A DNA stretch of 64,000 nucleotides. Source: Xanthostigma xanthostigma. Lineage: Eukaryota; Arthropoda; Insecta; Raphidioptera; Raphidiidae. Below the pieces are notes generated by a model. That model saw nothing but the letters and a program-made list of their open reading frames with translations, had not been told where the DNA came from and did no database searches. A program made the translations under genes and the position numbers. Where the stretch lies: assembly GCA_963575645.1 (NCBI GenBank), contig OY754476.1, positions 2,356,001 to 2,420,000 on the forward strand, in the 5' to 3' direction. Shown in pieces: positions 29,066 to 41,300 of this stretch (positions within the stretch are counted from its first letter, which is position 1; every line of letters begins with the position of its first letter).

Positions 29066-30907
29066 TTAAAACTGAATTACTCTCAAGTCGTGTACAACGA
29101 TTAATAATTAGAATAATCGTTGATTATATTACATATTATAGACGTTCGACAACTGAGGCCATTGTTATTGAACTCTTTATTCATCGTAGACTTTATAAAT
29201 GGGTTAAATTTTAGGTGTTTCTCATAAAATTATAATAAATTAGCAGAATGAGAAATGACAGTTAAGGATTCTCAGGAAGATACGCAGATAGGTGGTTAAA
29301 TTAAAAACACGCCTTCAGGTAAAACTAAGAGGCTTGCGCCGTTCAAACCAACGGATTGCTCCCCACCCTTTGTCGAGCGCGATAATATTACAGTCGGTTC
29401 AGTTTGGACAAATTCGATTCTGAAACGTCATCTGCTTCACTTCTCTACTTGTTTCAGATTAAACGAAACAGTGCTACCAATTTGAAGACGCAACTAATAA
29501 GTGTTCAATATTATTTAAAAAGTGTTTCGTTTAGTTTAGTTTGTAAGAAAAATGCTACTGGATTTTTATAAATACTTTTCAGCTCCGTTTTCACAAAAAA
29601 TAAACTAAAATTAAAAAATATATATAATTTAATAACTTTTGTAAATATTAAATCATATACATAATTCTTCTATAATTTTGACACGCAGTTTTTTAAATTT
29701 AGATCAAATCTTAATTTTTTTTAATAATCGAGTCTAATATTTGCAATTTCTCGTCAATTGTATTTAACGCAATTGTTTTTGGGAAATATGTTTTTTAAAC
29801 TAATGTCACACTATTGTAAATTAAAATTATAATTTATAATTATAAGTTGTATTTACATTTTTATATGGAACAACTTGAAAATTATTCGTGTCAACCGTAA
29901 TGCGTTTCTATATTTTGTATTATATTTTTTTTACACTGAAAGTAGAAATACCTAATTATGTAATTTAGTCTTTTGTTCTTATTAATGAATTAATAGAAGT
30001 TATTATAAATTCAAACAATCAAATTTCAATTTATTCCGAAACTAAAACTCGATAATATGAAAATTCGATGTAATCGTCAAAATACTAAATAAAAAAACAA
30101 GTTTTTTAATTATAACAAGCATTTTTTTTTTAATTCGAAAAAGAATTCGATTATATCAATAATGTACGTTATAATATAATGTGGTGTAAGAAATGGGTCT
30201 AATATGGTGTGAGGGACGGGTCTCATATGGTGTAGAAGCGGGTCGCATATGGTGTAGAAGCGGGTGTCTCATATGGTGTAAGGAACGGGTGCATACAAAA
30301 TCGCGGTTAATACGCGGACATGATATTATTTAAAAAAACATTAAACTAACCAGCGCCTAAGTTTTTAAAATAAAATAATTACCATTTTAATATTTGTACA
30401 AATTAAAGTTTAATCAAAAAACAGTAGACAAAAATTCTCGTAATTAACTTGATTTATAGACGTTTCGAATTTTTAAATTATCTTCAAACGTGTCTTCTTT
30501 TTGATCATTTCAACTTAAAAAACAAAGCTTAATAATATTAACAACAAATTTAAAAAAGGTATTTTAATGACAGTTCAAAAATTATAATATTTTTATACGT
30601 GAAGAAAATCTGTTTGGAAATGTCCAATTTTAAACTTCGCTTTCTGTAGCAAATACATTCTGTGCTAAAGCAGTGGATACAAAATTGTTTTCAGTAGATT
30701 AGACCTTACTAATAGCACAAAGAATACTTGGGTTCCTTTTCCGCAAGGAATAGAACAATTATGTTGTTCTAGACCTGTCATTTATTTACGTGACATTTGT
30801 ATGCAATGTGTCATTTTATTTTTAAACGCTTGGCGTGTCTCTCAAATGGAAGAATCATTGTTAAAAGTCGAAAATTTCAAAATGTCGCAGACATATTATC
30901 ACTCAGG
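29066..30907. other. Intergenic AT-rich DNA with a minisatellite
   Basis: The only clear structure is the minisatellite at 30181-30291, described separately. No gene recognised. Confidence 0.45.
30181..30291. repeat. Minisatellite with ATATGGTGTA units
   Basis: About five imperfect units of 20-27 bp, each with TATGGTGTA/GGTGTGAG followed by a CGGGT core. Confidence 0.7.
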
Positions 30908-31171
30908 GCGCACACTTACTTCTTCTTGTATAGCGGAGTCGGACACGCGCGATGTAGCAACTGCGTTTCGATTTGTTACACGAAATTTCTCGTTCAATCG
31001 CACGATTGGGCAAGAACATGCGGAAACATTCGCGTGACATGTAAAGTGCAATATCACGTCATGATGTCGCGGGAGCTGCGATTTAGTGTTGGCGACACAT
31101 CGGTTGTGTATTGCTAGCGATCTACAAGCGACCGAATCGCACAGTCGTCATACACAAAAAGTAGTATGTGT
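30908..31171. repeat. Degenerate MITE, GGCGCACACT ends
   Basis: Left CAGGGCGCACACTTACTTC and right AGTATGTGTGCGCTGACC are imperfect inverted repeats. The right part (CTACAAGCGACCGAATCGCA) resembles the right part of the element at 54039-55412, so the two are related. The frames inside are not genes. Confidence 0.5.
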
Positions 31172-32485
31172 GCGCTGACCACACGCGATTTGTTCCAGAA
31201 TAATTTTACGGAAAACCAGATATTTAATAATTTACTATATGAATCATTGTGCGGTGATTGAAAGCAACAAAGCGTATATAAAAAATATATCTGCGTATCT
31301 TTCTTCGATGTAATTTCCTGATTTCTCCGATGATAGGATTGGTTGATGTAGGTACTTGCATTCAATCAGAATAAAGTATCTCTGTTTCAAAAACTTTGTC
31401 TTTGTCTATGACGTTAACATGGGCGTACCCAGCTTTTGGCCCAGGAGGGGGCAAATTAGAAATGTTTTAAGCCGGGTCCCGTGTGCTTGTTTTGCCCTCC
31501 TGGATACGCCAGTGCTTACGGCGTAAAAAAAAGACAGAAGTATATGTTTGCACTCTAATGGTTCGATTGCGATTTTATTCCTATATGCTCAGTATAGAAT
31601 AAAAATATATGGGGAAAATACCCACATTTTGGGAAACGCTGGGAGAGTAGGATATAGTATAGAGATTCGTTGAAGATGGTGAACTGCGCGTGTTGTGAGT
31701 CACGGCTAGCGGGAAACAGGATGGTTAAACGGGAATATTGATGAGCGCGAGCAGGAGAGAACGTTATTGTACAACGACGCGGGGCGGATAAAGTCTAACA
31801 TAGGTGCTCCGTAGGTGCTATTGCTGTATGGCAGCTAGGAGACGGCAGACAACCGTTCTCCACTACGAGAAGAGAGAGATAGTTTTGACAGGACTTGAGG
31901 CCACACACTGAGAAAACTGGTGCTTTCGGTTCGCTTTTATTCCGTAATTTCATCTTTTCCAAACGGATCGTGCTTTTGTCTCATTTTATTGATTCACATG
32001 TTGTGTGTGTTGAAAGATTGACTAACGATAGATACACCTTTATATAATAATAATAATAATGCTCGCATTTACCGATAAACGATGTAAACAATGATTACTT
32101 TAATATTAACGATAACCCGTAACTGTCCGTAGTATGTCTAAAAGCAGCGACTCATTAAAAATAAAGCGTTCAAACAAAACAATTTAATATATCAGTGATG
32201 TGACAACATGAATTTGTGACGTTATTTAATTTTTTATCAAGTAATATATTGTTATGTATCTCAGTTATAATTATTATAAAAATGATTTCTTGGAGGATTG
32301 TCAGGGTCAGCAAATGGCGATGACCTGGAATCGTTAAACTTTTACATCAATTAAAATATAATTATTATTAATTATGTGGGAGTTTTATTTATTCAGATAA
32401 TAATAATTTATAACTGAATGTGTTAGCCACAATACATAATAGTATTGTCTATTTTTATCTCTTAACAGATAACGCGCGACATATA
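31172..32485. other. DNA upstream of the DIP start codon; probable promoter/5' UTR region
   Basis: No coding. A hAT-like fragment with ends CATGGGCGTACCCAGC and CTGGATACGCCAGTG lies at 31420-31513. A GC-richer stretch from 31670 to 31950 could hold 5' untranslated sequence or a promoter, but no core-promoter motif could be assigned. Non-coding 5' exons cannot be excluded. Confidence 0.4.
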
Positions 32486-32603
32486 ATGGGTAAAAACAAA
32501 CAAACAATACAGGGATTTTGCCGGTTTAGACTTTTATTGAGAAGTGCTGTGTTGTCTTTACTCATCCCTTGGGTTTCAGCATCATCAAGCTCCAATTCAA
32601 ATA
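32486..32603 (+). CDS. DIP exon 1 (signal peptide)
   Basis: Starts at the ATG in ATATAATGGG and ends before GTAAGT in phase 1. It encodes a basic N-terminus and a hydrophobic core RLLLRSAVLSLLIPWVSA. An upstream in-frame ATG at 32420 would add 22 residues, but the downstream start gives the better signal peptide. Joining to exon 2 is inferred from phase and family layout. Confidence 0.72.
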
Positions 32604-35306
32604 GTAAGTATTTAAAATTCAGATATTATAATGTTTTCATACGATATCGGTAGTTGTAGTTGATACAATCTGCCAAACCACGAGGAAAATTCGAGGTTGA
32701 TAAACTGCATTCACACCAGAACTTTCCGTTCTTGAAAGCAAAGGCTTCGACCCATGATAATAAAAATTTTACGAATTTGTTATATCAATTGATGTCCATA
32801 AAAATTAGTCATTTCAAACAACTTAGTTTTAGGTAAATCTTGTGCGAAATGCATTTCATTACGTAATTTAAGAAAAATATTAATAATCTCGTCAAATTAA
32901 AGGGCACCCTATAACACCTATCTTTTAAATTTCAAACTTTCTATATAGAAACAATTTTTTGCTATATCATAATATAAAATTTTTCTCCGGGACATAACCT
33001 ATATCAAAACGTTCAATTGGATAAAAAAAATTAGGCCCATTGACTGTACAAGATTTTCTGTATACTAGAGTTAGACTAATAGAATAAGTATAACTACGTA
33101 AACCATTGGCGTAGCTAAACAATATTCAATAGGGGCGCTACTATTTTAAAAATACAAAGACTTATTTAGACTTTACTTTCGACAATGTTTGAAGTAAAAC
33201 TGTGTTTGTTAGATATTTTAAAATCGGATTATAAATCGACATAAAATGTACAGCATAAAAATATTGACAACGCCCATTTAATAATACCTGGCGGCTGGCA
33301 ATGGTGCCAGTGCACAAACAGAGATAACTACCGTCTATCTACTTTGTACGTGCTGAATTTTCAGTCTCGTTTATATCCGCCAGGAAATCTATTTTGTGCG
33401 ATTTGTTCATTAAGGTTACAATTTAAGAAAAAAATATAGCGAAGTTTTCGTTCAAAATGACTCCACATATATTTACTAGTGATGTGCCGGATATCCGTAT
33501 CCGTATCTGCGGATATCCGAGGGAGAAGAAAGATCCGTATCCGCGTATCCGTTAGTTTTTGGCGGATCTTATACCTTATTAATTTTCAATTCATAGATGA
33601 AATTTTATATATATATAGGTGATTAGGTAATAATGAAAAACTGTTAAATTCCATTCAGATTATTTTTTAATTTTTGACGTGATAACGTCTTATAAATTGA
33701 TGAAACACCGGCTGCATGCACGAAAAAGTGTAACGTTCCGAAAAGTGTCACGTTCCGCCTGACCCTGTGCGTGCAAGCGAGAGCGCAGTATAAGCGATAG
33801 AGAGTCGGTAAAAATATAGTTTGACAGCTACTAAAATTTAGGTTATGTATTATTAAATATGATATTCGAGCGGAATACGTTATCACGTAAAACTATCGTC
33901 CGTAAACCGACTTTACAGACAACCAATTTTTTTTAAATCGTATTTGGCACCTTTATATTGCAAACATTTATCGTAGTGAGTACCATACCAATAGTACATA
34001 ACTCAAAGGTACTAAAAAACTATCTTTATAATATGAGATATTGCACATCGATCTTTGGAAAGAGACACTCTGTTATGAGAGTTAACTCTTAAAGAGGCCA
34101 ATAACTTTTTCCCATAACAGATAGTCTCTTTCCAAAGGTCGATGTGCAATATTTATCGCCGCGTACTCTAAGTAAGTTAAGATCCGTATCCGTATCCGCG
34201 GAACTTGAAATCCGCGGATATACATTTTTAACGATCCGGCACATCACTAGTATTTACTAAACTAGCCTTTCCCTTGGCTTCGGCTCTCGTTAAAGTCGAT
34301 TTTTATCTACTGTTCAGTCTTCCTTAATACAAGCGCTAATTTGAGGAGTTTGGTGTAACGGTTAGTGTGCTAGATTTTGAATCAAACCGTCATCAGTTCG
34401 AAACCGCTCATGCGATTGCGTATTCCGGGCAACTTTTCCAATTTTCCATTCTCTAAAAACATTATTCGGACTATCACGAACATTTAAAAAAAGACAAATC
34501 GGTTCAGCCGTTCTCAAGTGATGAGCTTACTTACATAGATGACATGCTTATTTCAGTGAGCACAAGCAAGCGTCTGTATCTTGTCCGGCTTAGAAGCTAT
34601 GTGCGTTTTAAAAGTTCCAAAAGTATATATGAAACACTTTTATAATAACTATGATTTTTTTCTCTAAAACTGTTTCATGTGGCGTTATCATTCAAAAATT
34701 AAATAAACAAAAAAAAATATAGTGTCATGTCCCATCCGGCTCAAGGGCGTAGATATGGGAGATGGTCCCGGGGATCTGAACCTATCTACGCCATTGCCTG
34801 CAGGAATTACCTTTTTTCGGCTTGAATCAGTAAGAAAACTACAAAACAATTGATTTGGGGATTTTAAGTTTTCTCTATTTAAAAAAAAAAACACCGAGCG
34901 GGGCAGCGTAGCGGTGAGAGCACTAGACTCGCATTCGAGAGGTACCGGGTTCGAATCCCGGCGGGGGCAGATGGGACTAGGACTTTTTCCTACTGCCTCT
35001 CGCCGAGAAACGGTAATTCCTGTACTGGCCATCTCGTTGAGGTTTTCTATGGTTTCCCTCAACAATTCCAGATAAATATTGAGATGGTTGCTTATTCAAC
35101 GCCATGGCCGATTACCTGTCAAACTCCTATGCTCAAAATTTGCCGACCTTATCCTAATTTCCTAAAAATTCCTTCATTCGCCCATTGCTATTAATTAAGT
35201 TGAAGATTAAAAATCGTAGAAAATAACGGGAAGTGTGGTAAAAAAAAATAGTAATGGTGCGAATGGCGTCTGTTATGACATAAAGTCGAGAAACGGACGT
35301 TAAACG

Positions 35307-35345
<39 letters not shown>

Positions 35346-38300
35346 ATATTATTTATTATATTAAAAAAACTCTCAAAAGTGTGCATTTCTCGATGAAATT
35401 TTAAACGTAATACCGTTACGAAAGTGACGCAAACTATAGTCAAGCGTGATCGAAAAGGTCTCGTCGCGATGAAATCGAGGAAGCCTCGATATCGCGCGAA
35501 GCTCTATTTATCTTGTTTAAACAACGACCGTACGACGAGTTACCACTGAATGTACCAACCCTATATAATCGGTACGTAATCTTAAGAGACTGGTGTCTTA
35601 GCAAACATTCATCCAACATTACGTGCTTCTGCACAGGTAAGCAAGATAATGAGCAAGAATACATGGATATTAGATTCACATAATACTGCATCAAAAATTA
35701 TATTGTAACGTTGTATACCGCCATTACCTTATCTTTTCCTATCTTCAATACACAGGTTTGACAGGGATGGAAAAGAAAATTGACAAGTGGGTTATGGACA
35801 CGCCAAAAAAATTTTATATTATTATTTTTCAGCCATTAGAGATCAATCATTGTTTATTAAATACTCCTTATAAAACTGAAAAATCAAGAGGTTCATAAAA
35901 AATAAGTAGAGGGTTATTTATTTAAACTATTTTGAATTTGTAAGGAGGCCTTAGGACAAAATTATATCTATTTGTATATATATTACGGTCTATACCCGAA
36001 TTCGGTCAATGACCGAAATAAATGCACAACTAGTTTTGACCAACGAATATTGCCCAAACCCGAAATCTTACATATAAACGGGTGTTATCATAAAATGAGC
36101 AAAACTAGTTTCGCGCATTTTCAATTGGTCAAACTAGTTCTGTCCATTTTTGAACGAACAGTACTAGTTCTGCTTGTTTAATTCAATCAACGTCCGAACC
36201 CGAATAAAAGGAGGGTTATGTTCTTGTTTACTTATTGAATTGTTCTCCTGAATGTTATAATTAATATAATGGTGGGGTATTCAGTGTAATAATTAAGTAA
36301 AAATGCAAGATGAATTCGAGTCTCAACTAGTTCGCCTATTGGAGGCTTCTGAAACATAATTTTATGACGAAACATAACCTTACTACACTAAGTGAGGTTA
36401 ACAAAGCAAATTTATTGAAAGCTGAATTAAAACCTCTGTCTGCTAAACAATACAGAAGAATAAATCGCTTTGATATAATAAGTATCAAAAATGGACAGAA
36501 CTAGTTTTGTCCAATTGAAAATGCGCAAAACTAGTTTTGCTCATTTTATAACAGTCAATACCCGTTTAAATGTAAGATTTCGTGTTTGGTAAATATTCGT
36601 TGGCCAAAACTAATTTTGCGAATTTATTTCGGCCATTGACCGAATTCGGGTATATAAACCGTAACATATATACAATTTCATATTTAGACATACTGAATAC
36701 TGAACGCTTATTTTAAATCGTAAGATGAACAATATTGTTTTAATTTTCACAATATTATTAAGATTTTCATAATCTTGGAGAGCCAGGACAATCCAACCCT
36801 GATGCGGGACGACAATTTTGGCACACACCTTAGAGAAATATTTTTTAAACGTAAAAAACAACATGCTTGCAAACACTGATTTTATCAATTTTAATAACCT
36901 ATTATAAGTTTATTATATTTACATACAATATTACCTATACTCCATATTCAAAATTTATGATGCGATTCCTATACCTACTTATATTTCACAATGTAATAAA
37001 AGCGGCACACATTTTATGCATAGGGCAGGTATGCGTTACATTGTTTTGCCGCTCTACTAAGCGAACCGTATTATAATGATGAGTCACTTCTTGAATTTTG
37101 GACTTTATACAGTTTTAGTTGAATATGCGCCCTGAACTTTTTAAATTTAAAATTGAAATTTCATTCGTATATCAATTTTTACTATTTGTTCTTTTAACAT
37201 GCTCCCGATTACATATAAGGCATGTACTACTATTATATAAACAAAACTCGAAATAACAGGAATTAAAACAAATTTTTCATTTTAGCAAAATAAGCACTCT
37301 GAGGAATCAATTTTGTTGGTTTTTGATTCTGCGAAGCAAAATGACAACCTAAATAGCATTAGAAAGAAGTGTTTTGTATCTATATGATATCTAACAACAT
37401 GCTGAAGTTAATGACGGAAACCGGATGGATAAACGCTTTTTGAGAATTTGTGTGAACTGACATTAAAATAATAATAGTCATTTATTTGTAAAATGAATAT
37501 TTAAAAAAACGAACCTCGATAAAATTACAAAAAAATTGGTTGTCTGTGAAGTCGGTTTACGGACGATAGTTTTACGTGATAACGTCATAAAGAAACATTG
37601 ATGAACTCTCTGACGTCACGCGAGAAGAGAGAGAAATGCGTACAAGCCGACGCTTGGGCCGATCGTGCCTCTCTATCGCTTATACCGCGCTCTCGCTTGC
37701 ACGCTCAGGCTCAGGCGGAACGTGACACTTATCACCTGGTTTTTTGGCTCTAGAAAATCGAAAAATAGATGGATTTCAATGATCTCGGTCTCAAAAAGTT
37801 CCATTTTACGGCGGATTTATGAAAAAAATTAGTTCACCCCGGAATTACAATTCGCATACCCGTTTATCGTTCACCCCGGAATTGTTTTTTTAAAAACTCC
37901 ACATTTGCCCCTTCCCGTTTCACTGCGAGACAATTCGCATACCCCTTTATCGTTCACTCCGGAATTACAATTCGCATACCCGTTTATCGTTCACCCCGAA
38001 ATTACAATTCGCATACCCGTTTATCGTTCACCCCGGAATTGACGTCAGAAACAGTTATAAAGAACTATATGTAGAAAGTCAATTTTTTTGCATTTAAAGT
38101 CATGAAACTGTGAGAAATATTGATTTTTTCAATTTTCATATTTTTTTCCATAAATCCGCCATAAAAACGAAGATTAAAAAAAAAAAATCATCGAAATCGG
38201 ATGATTTTTCGATTTTCTAGAGCCAAAAAACCAGGTGACCGTGAAAGTGTATAATTACCTTATTTTTTTATTATTAATTGCAACTTCGATATAAACATTT

Positions 38301-41300
38301 AGTTTATATGTATTATTAAACGATATAATATTATGTCAAAGAATATTTCAATACATTACAGTGTAGTGCATTTGATGTAAATAGGTGCATGTATCCCGTC
38401 ACCTATGTAGGCTATGAAAAACAAAAATGGTTTACGATAACTCACCGATTTGTCAAAATTGTAGCACAATAAATTACATAAAAACATGGAAAAAACACAT
38501 GACTTGGCTTATAATATTTATATCAAACTAGTCTATAACACTTCTAAAAACGGATTTTCATAATAGTTATTATTAATCCAAATTTTTTAACGTTTAATTT
38601 TGTATTTTTTAACAGCTAAAATTATAATAGGTAGGTATACGTCGTAAAACCAAACACGAACTCTCTTGTTTGTCTGTTGCAATTTCGCATTTCATGGCTT
38701 GCTATGTTAGATAATTCAGTTGATGCAAAGAAGTATAAAATTTGTGTAGGTACTTGTTTGTAATCTCAGAAACTACTAAACCGATTTGAAAACATGTGTA
38801 AAAAAACCTACTTCTTTGATCTTTCCGAATGACTATTGCTACAACAAAAAGATGATGAACAATAACTTCAGGCTAAGAAAATATTACCATATTTACAAAT
38901 CAATATTTACTCGGGCGAAACCGGGTCGGGAACCAGTACACACAATAAAAACTTAAAACTTCTCAAACCATATTATGAAAAGAACACTTCTTCATCGTGG
39001 ACAGTTCATCCCTTCTTGCCTCCTGGAGATGTCCACATTAAAGAGTTCTATAGATTAATATATTAATTATTTTTTTAAACTAAACAGAGTCTGGGAAATC
39101 AATAATCCAGTATTCTTCTTTTAGATTCTAAGAAATAAAGCTTTTTCGTATTTGAAAAACGACTGTTTTGTTTCAGCAATGATTCAACAAGAGCCTCCAG
39201 AAGATCCGATATTTACGGATGTCATTCAAAACCAAACAGTACCTGCTGGACGAAACGTCAAACTTGCTTGCTCTGTGAAAAATCTGGGACATTATAAGGC
39301 AAGAAAACTGTTTATTATAGTTTTTGTTATGTCTAGACTCTAGATAACATGTTTCTTTCCCGCAACACAAAAATGCGAATATGAAAGAGTTCTAATGAAA
39401 TCTGTAATTTTATTTTCTTACGGGGGTTTCGAATAGTTTGCAAATTAGAAAAAAAAACACTTTTCAAGAATTGTCAATTATTTATTATAAAGGAATAATT
39501 TTAGAAGCTGACAAAATGATCGCCTATAATTTATTTAATAATATTTTTATCGTTTTTACGAAGTTTGTTTCATTAAAATTATAAACGAATTACAAAAGAT
39601 TAAACCATTTATGTCTTTTATTAAGATTAGAGCATTATTACCTTCAAGTTTTAAGTTAAGTTTTGAAATTTCAAGTAGTTAGAGGACAATATTTCTTTAC
39701 GATAACTTTCATGTCTTCTTTTTTAATATCTTAAACTTTTTTGAATTAGTTCTTATGTTTTATACGTTTAGCTGAAACTTTATAATTATTATAGCTGCCT
39801 TCCCCTTGAATTGGCATGCGGTCATAGCATTAAAGCAATGATTAAAAACTATAATGTATAAACGTTGATTTGAAAGTTCCTTTTTTAATGAGACATATTT
39901 TAGACATCAGAAGTAGAATAATTCGGGTCGGATTTTCCCTAGGCGCCGCCCTTGATCACCACAAAAATTGTGCCCAAGTGATTTATAAGAAATCCGCTAG
40001 TAATTTTGAAAACATTTTAACATTTAATAATCGTTAAAAAGTCAAATTATGAAAACAAAGTATGAAATATAAATACATTAAAATTGTTAGATTTTATTTT
40101 ACATTTCACATTTGAGCTATCTGTATATAGCAGGCCTGAGCAAATGGCGGCCCGTGGACCGGATCCGGCCCGCAGTAGAATTTTCTCCGGCCCGCGAAGC
40201 ATTTTATAAATGATGATTAAAAGCAAAAATATTACTGTTTGCCAATATAAATTGGCGCTTAAAAAGAATTTTAGAAAAATAGTAAATAGTGTTTAAAAAC
40301 TTGAATTTGTTGTTTTAAAAAGACTATACTGAAAATTAAAAAAAGAAATTGTTTGGTCCACGGTCAAATTTTCATCCGCAATGTGGCCCCTGTATACATC
40401 CTACGCCACAGATCGTTGTAATATGTACAGATAGATAGATATAGGTATATATTTATTGTTAACCTAAAAAGAACGATAACAATAAGTCAAATTGCATTAC
40501 ACAAGTAAATTCAAAATTAAGATGTTATAGATATGTTTTATTGTTTGCATGAACGCCGGCATCAAATTCTCTGAACTTTAAATAAAAAAATTCCAAAATT
40601 GCGAATATTTTTTTTATTCGCTTGCATTGATTTTTCTTCATTTATGTGTTTTTTTCATAGATTTATATATTTAATAGATTGCGGATACACTAGCGCCTCC
40701 TGTTCCTTTTAGAAGCCATTTTGTATGTGGAAAACGCCGTAAAAAGCGCGCGAGATTCAAAAAGTTTAAATATTCTATAATATGATGTTAACGGGAAAAA
40801 CAATAAAAATCGCAGTAAACAGTGATATTTCGCTCCAAAACCTATTTTTATATTGAAACGTTTCAAAAATTACAAAACTGAGCATAAATATAATATAAAA
40901 GCTTAGAACATTTTATATTGTCAATTTGGCATCAAGGTTGACAAGCGCATTGATGCCAAATTGACAATGTAAAATGTTCTAAGCTTTTATATTATATTTA
41001 TGCTCAGTTTTGTATTTTTTTAAACGTTTCAATATAAAAATAGGTATAGGAGCGAAATATCACTGTTTACTGCGAGTTTTATTGTTTTTCCATTAACATC
41101 ATATTATAGAATATTTAATCTTTTTGAATCTCGCGCGCTTTTTACAGCGTATTCCACATACAAAATGGCTTCTAATTGGAACCATTCCGCACAATGCTCA
41201 AGGTTAGGCATCCGCTATCTATTAATATATATATATAATATCTATGGTTTTTTCGCTACCTATTTAAGAAATTTTGTTACACCTTGTATAATACGCAGAT

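Larger units (their letters stand above)
32604..39176 (+). other. DIP intron 1 (6.6 kb), mainly repeats
   Basis: Contains the hAT element 33477-34249 with a nested repeat, two tRNA-derived SINE-like sequences (34343, 34893), the foldback 35972-36675 and the repeat cluster 37536-38239. No embedded gene was recognised. A degenerate Helitron-like sequence is suspected at 38755-38940 (GGGCGAAACCGGGTCGGGAA near its end). Confidence 0.6.

Noticed and set aside
30797..31117. 106-residue and 78-residue overlapping plus-strand frames
   Set aside because: They overlap each other and a degenerate MITE (30908-31171) and show no domain or conserved motif.
31420..31513. A complete hAT MITE
   Set aside because: The ends look hAT-like (GGGCGTACCCAGC and CTGGATACGCC) but no duplicated flanks were found and it is under 100 bp, so it is only mentioned as a fragment.
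34893..34970. A tRNA gene
   Set aside because: It has good A and B boxes but no acceptor stem and continues into a SINE body with an ATT tail, so it is a SINE head, not a tRNA gene.
34688..35065. 125-residue minus-strand frame with MASTGITVSRREAVGKSP
   Set aside because: It is the antisense of a tRNA-derived SINE head and body; such frames are a known by-product of SINE copies.
39173..39370. 65-residue minus-strand frame
   Set aside because: It is the reverse strand of DIP exon 2.
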